NCBI GenBank assembly: GCA_020055645.1
Contig: CM034547.1
Span: forward strand, 13,982,513-14,046,512
Reading direction: 5' to 3'
Length of the DNA stretch: 64,000 bases
Origin: Tomocerus qinae
Lineage: Eukaryota; Arthropoda; Collembola; Entomobryomorpha; Tomoceridae
Shown: piece by piece, positions 37,801-47,373 of the stretch
Layout of the letters: every line of letters begins with the position of its first letter
Numbering within the stretch: the first letter of the stretch is position 1
Made by a program: the position numbers and the translations under genes
The notes under the pieces: generated by a model
What the model saw: the letters and a program-made list of their open reading frames with translations, nothing else
Database searches by the model: none
What the model was told of the DNA's origin: nothing

Positions 37801-39025
37801 GGATTGTTATGAAGCCTTAGCTTGTAGTATGCAGGTAACGTGAATAAGATCATATTATTTTAACAGTTGAATGTTGCTAATAGTATAAAATATGATTTGA
37901 TATTTTTGTTTCAGTGGAAGGTGAGATACACTTTGGCTGCCAGCTTACACGAAATAGCTCGAGTTTTAGGCCCTGAGTTGGCAGAGAGAGATTTGGTTCC
38001 TTTTTTTAACGCACTTACAAAGGATTTGGATGAAGTCAGAGTGGGAATTTTACGAAACCTATCTAACTTTGTCGAGGTAAAAAATACTATGATTGTGTAT
38101 TAAGAGGATTGGATTGGGAGAAAATATGCGGTGAATTAATTGGTTTAATACATTACAGATTCTGGGAAAGGAAGAGCGTCGAAAATGTCTAGAAACTTTG
38201 AGAAGCTTTTTAGAAACCGAAAATAAACGTAATTGGCGGTTCCGGTTGGATTTGACAAATCAGCTAGAACAATTAAGTGAAATGTTTGAACCTGAAGACG
38301 TCCTAAAGTACATTTGTCCCATTTCAGTGGATTTAATTTTAGATGGTGTAGCAGAAGTGCGGCGGAAAGCCCTTGAAGTTGTAAGAAATCCTTTGCTATT
38401 CTACTGGTCCATGAAATAGCTCATTGGTATTAATGCCCCTTTTTATTGTTTTGGCATATGCAGGTTACTCATTTAGTTAAACAGTTGAACGCATGTACTA
38501 AGATAAACTCAGAAGGAGGAGAAACGAATTTGGTTCGGGAATTTCTCCTGGAGCTGGTTAACATCCTAGGACACAGTGACAGATGGGTAAGAAGACAGAC
38601 TTTCGCCAGCCTTTCGGGTCAATTTGTGGAATTTGGTGCTCTATCACCCAACCAATTTGCTCAAGATATTTTACCACACTTAATTGATCTCAGCTCCGAT
38701 AAGGTTCCCAATGTTCGCCTCATAGTAGCTAAAACGCTAACAAAATATGTTTTAAAAAACGGTGAGTGTTTTTAAAATAGTTTTTAAAAAATCTTTCTAA
38801 TTAAAAATAGTAATATAGTATTAATAATGGTATGGGTTTTTGTGAACAGAATATTTTGCTGATTCCAACAATCCGCACAATGAAATTTTAATGTGTACAA
38901 TGGGGAAGCTTCACAGTGATTCAGATCGAGATGTGCGGTTTTTCAGTGCCGAAGTACAATCAGAAGAAGTAGAAGAGGAAAGCCGAGAGGCAGAAAAGTC
39001 AGATGAAAAACCACTAAAATTGTAG
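1246..39025 (+). CDS. PPP4R1: Serine/threonine-protein phosphatase 4 regulatory subunit 1 (5' partial)
   Basis: This is a HEAT-repeat scaffold that binds the PP4 catalytic subunit and directs its dephosphorylation activity. Phase-consistent exons are 1246-1352, 15409-15551, 17680-17820, 31376-31546, 31743-32020, 34444-35266, 37071-37218, 37324-37491, 37587-37834, 37915-38076, 38159-38380, 38464-38761 and 38850-39025 (stop TAG). Together they give about 1,028 residues, against 950 for the whole human protein. HEAT-type stretches resembling vertebrate PPP4R1 include QLPQIALFCHE (exon 2), VRKTSQACLLMLLEKG (exon 3), LVGKEIT and VRRVCATSMGDI (exon 4) and DPSRWVRVAAYQTLGPLI (exon 5). Exon 6 (274 codons) is an acidic, Ser/Asn-rich linker ending in FQYWRLPVPEI, the counterpart of the human FHFWRTPLPEI. 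Exons 9-12 return to HEAT repeats (WKVRYTLAASLHEIARVLG, NWRFRLDLTNQLEQL). The extreme N-terminus, probably under 100 residues, is outside the window. The 13.6-kb third visible intron hosts a microRNA cluster. Homology was judged by recall of the family sequence, with no alignment run. Confidence 0.95.
9050..9480. other. GC/CpG-richer island inside the PPP4R1 14-kb intron
   Basis: Several CpG-containing words (GGCGCGC, GCCGGG, CACCGCTCCG) cluster in otherwise AT-rich intron DNA, followed by a short CT microsatellite. An internal promoter or enhancer is possible. No TATA box, initiator or coding content supports a firm call. Confidence 0.25.
12230..12480. other. GC/CpG-richer island inside the PPP4R1 14-kb intron
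   Basis: The region contains CpG-rich words such as TCGATCCGGATTCGG and GCGGCGCTGCGC, unlike the surrounding AT-rich intron. It may be regulatory sequence or a non-coding alternative first exon. No reading frame here resembles a known protein. Confidence 0.25.
15552..17679 (+). other. PPP4R1 intron (2.1 kb)
   Basis: Intron between exons 15409-15551 and 17680-17820, with donor GTAAAG and acceptor TTTTTTTAG. It holds a three-copy imperfect tandem repeat at 15778-15927. A 112-codon open frame near its 3' end (17313-17651) has no recognisable homology and looks fortuitous. Confidence 0.8.
15778..15927. repeat. Three-copy imperfect tandem repeat, about 55-bp period
   Basis: The phrase GTTCATTGGAAA, followed about 10 bases later by TATGATTTCAT, occurs three times, starting near 15783, 15838 and 15894. 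Copies differ mainly in the AT-rich spacer. This is a local tandem duplication in the PPP4R1 intron. Confidence 0.8.
20505..20580 (+). ncRNA. mir-71: miR-71 precursor hairpin
   Basis: The 5p arm at 20514-20536 reads TGAAAGACATGGGTAGTGAG and continues to ATG, the conserved mature miR-71 as I recall it. The 3p arm at about 20553-20574 (TCTCACTACCTTGTCTTTCA) matches the known star strand. The arms pair almost fully around a roughly 14-nt loop, and the stem extends through GAAGGC/CGCTTT outside the mature duplex. miR-71 is conserved in protostomes and was lost in Drosophila. It normally heads a cluster with miR-2 genes, as here. It lies in the sense orientation within a PPP4R1 intron, so processing from that transcript is plausible. 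Confidence 0.97.
20956..21027 (+). ncRNA. mir-2: miR-2 family precursor hairpin, first copy (ACC variant)
   Basis: The 3p mature strand at 20999-21021 begins TATCACAGCCACCTTTGATG. This keeps the miR-2/miR-13 seed ATCACAG and the TTTGATGAGC tail, with CC where the common form has GC. The 5p arm at about 20965-20985 (GTCGTCAAATTGGCTGG) pairs with it, and the stem extends outward through CTTAA/TTAAG, giving a compact hairpin of about 72 nt. It lies 0.5 kb downstream of miR-71, the usual order in invertebrates. Confidence 0.94.
21155..21235 (+). ncRNA. mir-13: miR-13-like (miR-2 family) precursor hairpin
   Basis: The 3p mature strand at 21202-21224 begins TATCACAGCCATATTTGACG, with the miR-2 family seed and the TTTGACGAGT tail typical of miR-13. 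The 5p arm at about 21165-21185 starts CGTCAAATTGACTGTGG. Its CGTCAAAT pairs exactly with ATTTGACG of the 3p arm. It sits 0.2 kb after the preceding miR-2 copy, close enough to be cut from one primary transcript. Confidence 0.94.
24228..24305 (+). ncRNA. mir-2: miR-2 precursor hairpin, second copy (canonical)
   Basis: The mature strand at 24272-24294 begins TATCACAGCCAGCTTTGATG and, as I recall the sequence, is identical to canonical miR-2a-3p. The 5p arm (CTCTCAAAGTGGATGTG, about 24237-24259) resembles known miR-2 star strands and pairs with CTTTGATGAG. It lies 3 kb downstream of the miR-13-like hairpin, unusually far for this cluster. Confidence 0.94.
25811..25837. repeat. CT dinucleotide microsatellite
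   Basis: An uninterrupted run of about 13 CT units, followed by degenerate CT-rich sequence, inside the PPP4R1 intron. Confidence 0.95.
28210..28720. other. GC-richer patch in the microRNA-host intron
   Basis: CpG-containing words such as TCGCCGCAGACGGCGGACG and AGTCGGCGGACAGACGGG stand out from AT-rich surroundings, between the second and third miR-2 copies. An internal promoter or enhancer is one explanation. The open frame here (28279-28626) resembles no family I know. Confidence 0.25.
29930..30010 (+). ncRNA. mir-2: miR-2 precursor hairpin, third copy (canonical)
   Basis: The mature strand at 29977-29999 has the same sequence as the copy at 24272. The 5p arm (CTTATCAGAGTGGATGTGG, about 29939-29961) forms the star side, with GCTTATCAGAG pairing against CTTTGATGAGC. 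The loop and flanks differ from the other copies, so this is an independently maintained locus and not a recent duplicate. It lies 5.7 kb after the previous copy and 1.4 kb before the next PPP4R1 exon. Confidence 0.94.
32021..34443 (+). other. PPP4R1 intron (2.4 kb)
   Basis: The intron splits an Arg codon between exons ending at 32020 and starting at 34444. AT-rich, with no recognised gene, RNA or transposon. Confidence 0.8.
35267..37070 (+). other. PPP4R1 intron (1.8 kb)
   Basis: Intron between the long acidic exon (ends 35266) and the exon at 37071, with donor GTACCT and acceptor CTAATAG. Nothing recognisable was seen inside. Confidence 0.75.
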
Positions 39026-42000
39026 ATTGTTTAGAAAATAGTTAATGTAAGAATTACAAATTGAAGTCTACGCACGCATGCAACTGAACAACATTGCTAA
39101 AATAATGTCAACTGTGCCATATTATTCTAAAAAGGCCTAAAATTTTACTCTGTGTATCTTGCGCAAGTACACTATATATATCGGTTAGCGCTAAATCCGT
39201 TATTACAACTCTTAGCATCTTATACTTAAATCTTCGGTCATGACATGAAGAATATCTATTAGTGAAGAAAGGAATTACATAGCGGCTCAATAATTGCTTA
39301 ATTAAAATTGAAATGTAACGTGAAGTTTTAGTGTTAAAAATTGTGCTCTTAACTTAACCTTACGTAACTTACTAATTACAAAGAAATCAATTTAAAGTAT
39401 GTTCTATTGTAACATGAAAAACTACGGAAGTATTTAAACTCAAGAAAATTATATGTATGCAACCGGCTTGCCTATAATTACTTTGGTTTAAATATAACGA
39501 TGATAATAAGCTAGTTGATAAAACGTACTGAAAATTTGTGATAATTATCAAATTAGTAATTAAACTACCTATTAAATACCTTCCCTGACTACGTGTTAGA
39601 GTATTTAGACAAAACGTTATTATAATGATATTCTTACACTCGTCCTAAATGTTTTGCGCAAACAAAATGAGACCAATGTGAATTGGTCAAGTCGCAAGTT
39701 TACCTATTAATTAGTGTGATGTGATGTATCTATTAATATACATTAGTAATCTCCTGGTATTCTTATTTAACTATTACTGTTATTCTTCTTCCATCAAACA
39801 AAGTACTTGCTCTGTATATTAACATATATTGGCTTATACCCTTATATTATTATAATTACTTGTTCTGAAATGTGAGTAAAGAAAATGAAAAGTAACTATT
39901 TAGCTCATTGAATACTTATTTATTACCACAAAGCATGCTAATTTTATGAAATTCGCAGTTGGCTACAATACTCGGATTATAATTCCAATCTTTCATTTAA
40001 TTTTCCCTTGGATCAAAAAATTCGTCTTGATACGTACATGACCGGGCAAATAATTTTTCCTTAAGAGTCCAGTTCCTTTACATTTCAAAATCTCTGATGA
40101 CTATCAAAATACATGTAAAAATTGTTTTACAACTCTTGGAATTCTGTCTAAAGTTCTTACCCGATTTTCTTGTGTGGCACATTTTTGTAATCCTGAATAT
40201 ATTGTCGACCACCCCATTGTACAAAATATACGATATTTTTACTCATTAATATATCTTATTGCGATTACAATTTTGTAGACGACAAAATCTGCTAGAAAAT
40301 TTAAATATCGTATATTTTGTACAATGGGGCGGTCGACAATATATTCAGGATTCCAAAAATGTGCCACACAAGAAAATCGGGTAAGAACTTTAGACAGAAT
40401 TCCAAGAGTTGTAAAGCAATTTTTACATGTATTTTGATAGTCATCAGAGATTTCCAAATATAAAGGAACTGGACTCTTAATGGCACGCTGTATTGAGGGG
40501 GGAAAATTTTTTCTCAATCGAAATCGACTTCTAAATACAGTACTGCAGAACGATTACGATAAGGGTAGAACTTATGGATCCAAATAAAGAAAATATGTTT
40601 CTAAGAATATAGTACAATTATTAAGAGATTGTCGTTTCGGTTTATTTTGGCATTGCACTACTAAACCATTACGAGAAACTATAACTTATTTTTAAATGTA
40701 TACATCTTGGTCATAGTCTGGGTGTGACTCATGCACAAGTCCTTCCTTTAAAGTGGTTGAAAATAATACAAAAATTTCCTAGTACACAACAGAACGTAAA
40801 TAAATACTAAAAAGTATATTCATGAGCCATATACTGATGACGTTGCAGATGCTTTCCAATAAGCCTGGTACCATAGTCAAGTCACAAGCAATATTTCACC
40901 ATGTTAAAATCCGTCAATATGTTCGTTTTCACGGAAGGACCGTGCCATTTTATAAGCCCGATACGTCGGGAAAACTAATGAAGGGGTGCAATAAGGGCGT
41001 TGTAAATGTAAACATGAAACATTTGAATAAATGGTTAAAATGTAAATGACCAATAAGCCACTTCAGTCACAGAACGTTCAGATATTTATTAAAGATACCA
41101 GTAACATTATAACAACATCAATACTTCTTCGGGATGAGACTCCCAGTCTAAAGGATTGTTTCAGGGTGATTATATTTTATGTGCACTCTACAGACACATA
41201 TTCATCACATTCACTCACGACTACATGTACAGTACATCACATCACAATTTCATCACTGCACCACTCGCTATATAAGACGACATAAATTCCTTTCGTACTA
41301 CTCGATTTAAATTCCCAGGGAATTTATTTTGGAAATTAATATTTCAAGCCCTATGTATTAGCATGAAAATAGCTAACCGTTCTTCTAACTTCTAAAAAAT
41401 TGAATCAAACAATTTAAGTTGAAAGTATTTGGCCCAATGACAAAGTTTGTGGGAAGGGATGGATTACTACGGTATAGTTTTATCCTATTTTCACACTATA
41501 AGAGTGGAGTGCAGCTTGTATAAAGATAATATAGCGCATATAATATTAACATTAGTAGTTGGTACATTTGGTATGAGATTTCAGCTCATAAAGTTAAGAT
41601 ATATATTCTTATTATACCAAAGCTAATTACGCGTGATTATGAGACATTATACTCAGCAATAAACTAATAATGTTTTAAGTTTTAAATAACAGCTGGGCAT
41701 GGGTATTTAGCGATAACATTTAGAGCAATGGGATTCGAACCAATGATAGTCTCTCCCACTTCAGGTGAAGTTCGATCCACATTGATTTAGAGTATGTATA
41801 AGAATTGACATTTATTTCACTCAGATAAGATGCATCAAGAAAGCATTGAAAAAAACGACTAATTGTACAGCGATGCAAAATAAACAATATAAAGCCAAAG
41901 CATACCTTATCACAAAACAAAATTAAGAAAACAGTCGACTATTGCATATTAAAAATATAGATACGAAAAATGACACGTGGACATGGCGAGTATATAGTAA

Positions 42001-42059
42001 CATTAATAAAATTATCATGCATTAGTGTATAGCATGGAAATAGCTCATAATATTTGAAG
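39026..42059. other. Convergent intergenic region between PPP4R1 and the CNOT9-like gene
   Basis: AT-rich DNA holding the 3' untranslated regions of two converging genes. The main structured feature is the 178-bp inverted repeat at 40061-40480. A short tRNA-like B-box phrase on the minus strand near 41724-41750 does not extend to a complete tRNA. Open frames at 40822-41049 and 41046-41285 have no recognised homology. Confidence 0.75.
40061..40480. repeat. Near-perfect 178-bp inverted repeat (foldback/MITE-like or long hairpin)
   Basis: The left arm is 40061-40238, the right arm is 40303-40480, with a 64-bp spacer. By eye the arms differ at roughly 7 positions, about 96% identity. The outer ends are TTAAGAGTCC and GGACTCTTAA, so both arms start with TTAA, and flanking sequence outside them does not match. 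TTAA at each end is what a TTAA-targeting (piggyBac-type) non-autonomous DNA element would show, though the following bases are not the usual piggyBac CCC start. A transcript would fold into a long double-stranded hairpin. No transposase is encoded. Confidence 0.9.
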
Positions 42060-43686
42060 TTATTTTGACGCTTTGTAATTTTCCTTCTTTTTCCCAGTTT
42101 CTTTTTTCTTGGGGTCGTTCTGTTTGGCAAGAGCCTTTACTGGTCTGTTACCCGTCGTACTTAAATTATTCCACAACAAAGTGAGCCACTGTTTGGTCAG
42201 CAAATCATCTTTGAAACAATTGTAACAAGTGGAATCTCTGAGTTGATGTGGAATGCTTCGTCGCAACAAATCCCGACTCCTGTAAACAGACAAAATAAAA
42301 ACCACTTTTTTAAAAACTCTCATTTTTGGGAAATAACAAGAGATTGCTTTGTTAGGAATGATAAATCAACAGATTGTTATATATTTACGTAATGTCTTCG
42401 GATAATCTCAAAAAGCAATGAATAATATACTTCAGCAATCGAGTGTGGGTGCTTATTTGCTTGGTGGCACTTAGATATTTAATGATTTTGCAAAGACCAA
42501 CAGTAATATCACTGAGAAAGTAGGTATTGTGACAGATGTGGAAAAGTCCAAAGTCCGTAAGCAAAACCTTTCGCAAAATAGCGGTGGCAAGTAGCTTGGT
42601 GGCGAGATCTGAGTACAGGTCAGTCTTGACGATGCGGAAGCAAAGTGGTAAAATCTCCGCCGTGGTCGTAAACAGGTAGCCCACCACGTTATTGTCACTA
42701 TTCTAAATAAGGGACAGACTCTAATTAACTAAAAGCCTTTAACGACATGTCATAGATGCAAGCTTTAAAAGTGTACTTTGACAAGTGCTAGAATAACGCT
42801 CAAAGTACTCTGTCGCAAGGACTCTATAGGTTCTTCTTTAGCCAACGTATTCAAGTAAGGATACAGCAGCATGTGTATTTGGGCATCTAGAAATAGTGGA
42901 CGAGTTTCTGGATGCTGAGCCACACACTGAAGCAATTTTAGCGTGTTACAAAGCTACAAAATAACAAGTAAGTATTAACACAAAACAAAGACGGTGCAAA
43001 ACAATAAATCAGATCCACAAAATATAAACGTGTTAATATTTGGATCATTAAACTAAACAAGATCAGTTTTTCAATTGTTTTATACCTTTCGAGATTGTTG
43101 TGAGTTCAATTTGGGTGGGTCAATGTAGAAATACCCTGAAATAATGTCATCAATTAAGCATGACATAGATCCTATAGAGTGCCAGAGCAAAGGAGCCAAT
43201 TCAGAAGAATTCCCACGCTTTTCTCTGCATGAAAATAAATTCCCTTCAATTGCTTTGCTTTTAGTTGAAAAGAAAATAATGATAAAGTAATCTCACAGCA
43301 ATTCAATAACATAAAAATCCCGAACATAAGGATCCGACAATTCTTTCAGTAGCTGCAAAATGTCATTTCGCTCCAGTTCTTGTTCCACATTTCTTAACTC
43401 GGGAAGGGCTAATGGCATCTGCAATGGCATCGGCGACGGAATAGGTGAGAAAGTTACCAGCGGAATAGGTGGGAATCCCATCATTGGGGGCGGCACTACA
43501 GATGTTGGTAGCAATGGTAATTGGCTTGCTCCCGGTAATTGATACAGAGGAATTGGTAAAAACCCTGGAGGCTGCAAGTAAGGCACAAAAATACATCAGT
43601 TTATTATCAAAATATACATTTTAGCACATAAGCTCAAGATTTGATTAATGGTGATTTAAAATCGGAATACTTACAAGGGATGTCAT
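42060..43686 (-). CDS. Divergent CCR4-NOT complex subunit 9 (CNOT9/Rcd1/CAF40 family)
   Basis: CNOT9 is an armadillo-like subunit of the CCR4-NOT deadenylase that recruits mRNA-decay factors. Phase-consistent exons, in transcript order, are 43686-43675 (M-T-S-L only), 43571-43297, 43224-43086, 42953-42777, 42702-42389 and 42279-42060, giving about 378 residues against 299 in human CNOT9. Residues about 5-65 are a Pro/Leu/Met-rich extension. The CAF40 fold follows: ELAPLLWHSIG (human DLAPMLWHSFG), CVAQHPETRPLFLDAQIHMLLYPYL (human [25 protein letters not shown], positions aligned by eye), AEILPLCFRIVKT, RLLKYIIHCFLRLSE and a Lys-rich tail. Identity falls well below the near-invariance normal for CNOT9, so this may be a paralog and not the main subunit. 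Exon 1 is inferred from a GTAAGT donor and a TTGCAG acceptor. An alternative start at 43586 would read through that acceptor. Confidence 0.88.
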
Positions 43687-46244
43687 AGTCAAAAGTGCAT
43701 TAATTTTCTTGTTGAGTAGGTAGCGATGTGTCAATGTCAATACGTGTCATAATTGTATACAGTATGTAGGATATTGATATATTCCATATAAAGTGTACTC
43801 TTAACTGAGATAAACCTCTCTTGTCCTCTATACATATGGTATGTGATAATCTGGCATATTTTGTACCTTATAAAATTTAATTACAGTCAGCAATATGGTT
43901 GAAGTTAATATGACTCTGTACATTTTTACTATTAATATAAAGCTCTCGTTATTTTGTATATATCTTTCATGTAAATATATTTTTTGGCTACTTGAACTAA
44001 AGGAATTTAAGCGTTTTCCAGCTTCTATTAAACTATATTGATTGACAGTAATAATCCATTAAAGGAATAATTATCTTGTGAACTTATATTGTAGTTAACT
44101 AATAAATTGGTTTAATTGGCAATCCACTAATAACGCAATGGAAAATAAAGCGGGTGAAGAAAGTCAAACAATCAAGTCTTTGATTTAACCGTGATTTGTA
44201 CATTGCTCCCTAACTTCCCTGCTACGTGACTAACGTTGGAATGAGCCATAACCTTATTAAACAAATAATCACGCTAAAATAAATCTGATTCAAATAATTC
44301 GTTTGGTGACCTAAGTGAGTATAACTAACTGCAAGGAAAAAATTAAGAAAAGAGAGCAACTATATACATTACATAATAATATTAATTATTATATAAAACG
44401 AAGCTTGAAATCTAGCGCGAAGAAGACTGCTTCATTCCTTTGCTATAATCCTTCCTCTGCCACGCAAACGCTTATTGAGTTGAGACCTACAAGCTAAAAT
44501 GTAAAAATATTTTTATAAAATCCTAGACTAGAAATCTTGAGGTAACTACTAATCATTTTGCTTCTAGAATTTTATAATACAACTAATGCATTTCTTTTCG
44601 ATCTGATACTACCGCAAATAATTAGTTCCAGTTCTCAAATAATCTGAGCGCGATAAGAAATGACGTTTTTTAAAACTAATAATAAATTGCAGAATAATAT
44701 CCCAAAACCCAAGAACACTCCCGCTATTTCAAAGGAATAAGCGACAGTGTTCGACATTCGACAGGCAACATCTTCCCCCAAAGTCAACGAAAAATATACA
44801 AAAATGTCAGAAATTGGAAGCATAAAAATTATAAAATCAAACCATTTTAGCCTTCCTTTCAAATAAATGATTCATGACTGTAGCCGTGGTTAAATCCAAA
44901 AATTTTTTCAAATAAAATTAGACAAATCAGGAGTAATATTACAATGATAAATATATGCATGAATTAAATCGATACCATTGTATCTATTTTCATAAAAGTA
45001 CTTAACAACTTTTACTTGAACATTAACAATCGCGTGAGTATTCATGTAAAAACAATTACATACAGATCTTGTACTGTAAACAACAAGACATTTTTTACAA
45101 TTGGATTTTTCCTTTTAGCACTATTATCGCTGGATGGAACTACATCTACAACTACATAAGAATAACAGTTTAGAAAGGGGTAAACAATACTATATAAAAA
45201 TTTGCCCTTTCCTTCCTATAAAATCATGCATTTTCATTTACAAATATAACAATATAAATATAAAAAGGCCTACTTAGTGTATTCATTTACATTGACGGTA
45301 ATCTACATATGTCATTCATTAAGCTAGTCTATAACTATGCTAAGTATTTGGCTGGGTCGTGTAAAGTATCATTTATAAGCCTGTAGATTTCTCATTCGTT
45401 TTGTACAAAAAATAATACACACATAAATACATAACAATATTTAAGTAGTGATGCTTAACTAAAGATTGAGTGTTCCGGGCAAAACGAAAAAAAATCTCTA
45501 AATATTTTTATATCTAATAGAAGGTATAAGGTACCATGCGACACTTTACATTTGACATTCACGCACACGACGAACGGGTTCTTCCAAGATTTGTCTAAAC
45601 AGGTTAGGCGAAGCGGGAGTTTGCAAATTAAAAGTTCACTTTTTTCACCTCTATATTCACCTGCCTGTAATCACCATGGTAGTTAGCAATGGCAGTCATT
45701 TATCCTATCCAAGCAGTGGAGGACAAATTATAGGATTTGTCCTCCAGAAGTGACAAAAGTGAATTTTTAATTTGTCAACTACCGGACCGACTAACCTGTT
45801 ACCATATAGACGAATCTTGGGGTTCTTCCTAATTACATTTTACAGATTTCATTCCGCGCCCTATTTGCAAACCTTTAAAGGCTTTACGTTAAACTTTAAA
45901 CAAGCTCTAGTTTATGCGGATGACTGACTAACATAATTGGCCTTAGTTTGAAATGTAATACAATCCAAATACTTCATTATCGCTTAAAGAATTGAGAATA
46001 CATCCCCTACAAGTTTCAAGTAACTTGTAAGTTCTGCTGAACTAAACTTATTATTATAGATATACTTAGTAAGGTGCTTAAATACATATCCCTTAATATC
46101 ATAGTTTACTTTGCATTTTAGAATATAAATATTTTCCAATTTTCATCTACGAGCACTTATACATCTTTCTATATTTTACATAAATAGCTACCATTTCCAC
46201 ATAATAAGAGTTCTACAATATTCTTAAAACTTACAATTAGCCTG
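43687..46244. other. Intergenic region between pygopus and the CNOT9-like gene
   Basis: AT-rich stretch holding the CNOT9-like upstream region, the pygopus 3' untranslated region and a small terminal-inverted-repeat element at 45584-45820. A hydrophobic 75-codon minus-strand frame at 44635-44862 has no neighbours, splice support or recognised homology, and I do not call it a gene. Confidence 0.7.
45584..45820. mobile_element. Small non-autonomous DNA element (MITE-like) with about 70-bp terminal inverted repeats
   Basis: The left end CCAAGATTTGTCTA...AACAGGTTAG...CAAATTAAAAGTTCAC is matched in inverted form at the right end (reverse complement CCAAGATTCGTCTA...AACAGGTTAG...CAAATTAAAAATTCAC), with a few small gaps. 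The centre also holds a perfect GGAGGACAAAT/ATTTGTCCTCC palindrome. At 237 bp with no coding capacity it fits a MITE. The superfamily cannot be named because no clear target-site duplication is visible. Confidence 0.7.
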
Positions 46245-47373
46245 CTATGGTTTAAATTTGACGAGTGGAATATTCTTCGTCGACAAGCACTTGTCACAAA
46301 CCCATTCGGCATATACTTCTTGAGTTAAAAAATGATAGGCCGCTTCAGTTAGTCCAGTACATATTCTAAAATTAATCGAGCAAAATATCTAAATATAATC
46401 AAAATACACCTTTACACAAATTAATGCCGTTTTTCATTAAAAGAAATAATACCTGTGAAACCAAAAATTGCAACCAGATTCACAAGGAATCGCTTGGTCA
46501 TTGTCATGAACTTCTTTGTGACAAACACCACAGGGGTAAATAGGGGGAGCGTTAGGGTTCTGCGGATTGAATACCATGGGTTGGTCATGAGGGTAGATCT
46601 AAAGTAAAGAAAATCACTGTTCAAACGATTCCTACATTGTCCAGTCGTTGTCAAATTCAAGTATACGCAAATCATACCTTTCCACTTTGCATAGGCATTG
46701 GCTTAGGGGGGCCGTTCCACTGTTGCTGTCCCATACCCATTGGTGCCATTCCATTATTCATGTTCATACCAGGGGGACCTCCTCCAGGAGGTCCTCCATG
46801 ATTCCCGGGTCCTGGAGGACCGTGTCCCATGCCTCTAGGATCGGGTCCTGGACCACCTGGACCGTGGCCTGGTCCCATGGGCATTGGACCTGGACCCATA
46901 TTTGGACCGTGACCTGGACCCATCCCCATATGATGCATCATAGGAGGGGGGCCGTTTCCTCCAGGTGGCATTCCCATATTCATCATCTGTTGTGGTGGCA
47001 TTTGCTGGGGAGGAGGCCCGCCACCCATCTGATTAATCTGTCTTGGTGGTGGAGGTGTGTCATCGAAGGGATTTGATGCTATTATCGTATCACCAAAGCC
47101 AACTAAACATGTACAAACACAAATCGGTTAATAGCCTTTCTACAAAATGTTAACACAATTTTAAACCCAATTATAGCTGAAGTAAAAACTGCTACTTGAC
47201 ATAGGCGGAGGTGGCACAAGTTCTGGCATGGGGGAAGATTGTACAGCAGGAGGCGTAGCACTACTCCCTGAGCCTGCTGTCGATGTCCGTCTTTTCTTCT
47301 TGGCATTTCCAGGGCTGTCAGGAGTACCTGCACTTCCAGGGGATTTAAAATCACCACTTCCTCGAGATTTCAT
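46245..47373 (-). CDS. pygo: Pygopus, PHD-finger co-activator of Wnt/beta-catenin signalling
   Basis: Pygopus is a nuclear adaptor that binds BCL9/Legless and methylated histone H3K4 through its PHD finger and activates Wnt targets. Exons in transcript order are 47373-47196, 47102-46678, 46598-46453 and 46365-46245. All phases agree, giving 289 residues, short for the family. The N-terminal homology domain has an NLS (KKKRR, residues 25-29) and the diagnostic NPF motif (residues 70-72, in ASNPFDD). Residues about 85-195 are a low-complexity Gly/Pro/Met linker. The PHD finger spans about 222-281, with all eight zinc ligands visible: C224, C227, C240, C244, H249, C252, C273 and C276. The splice between exons 3 and 4 falls inside the finger. 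A cag acceptor sits five bases before the ATG (at 47378), implying an upstream non-coding exon. The gene is divergent from SMG1 about 1 kb away. Confidence 0.96.

Noticed and set aside
40822-41049. 75-codon plus-strand frame downstream of PPP4R1
   Set aside because: Basic and fairly protein-like at its middle, but no recognised family and no splice partners. Not enough to call a gene.
41724-41750. Possible minus-strand tRNA, with the B-box phrase GGTTCGAATCCC
   Set aside because: The T-loop motif is present but no matching acceptor stem, D-arm or anticodon arm could be found upstream. At best a tRNA or SINE fragment, possibly chance.
44635-44862. Hydrophobic 75-codon minus-strand frame that looks like membrane segments
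   Set aside because: AT-rich non-coding DNA commonly yields Phe/Leu/Ile-rich frames. No neighbouring exon extends it.
46648-47076. 142-codon plus-strand frame rich in Trp/His/Ser
   Set aside because: It is the antisense shadow of the Gly/Pro/Met-rich linker of pygopus.
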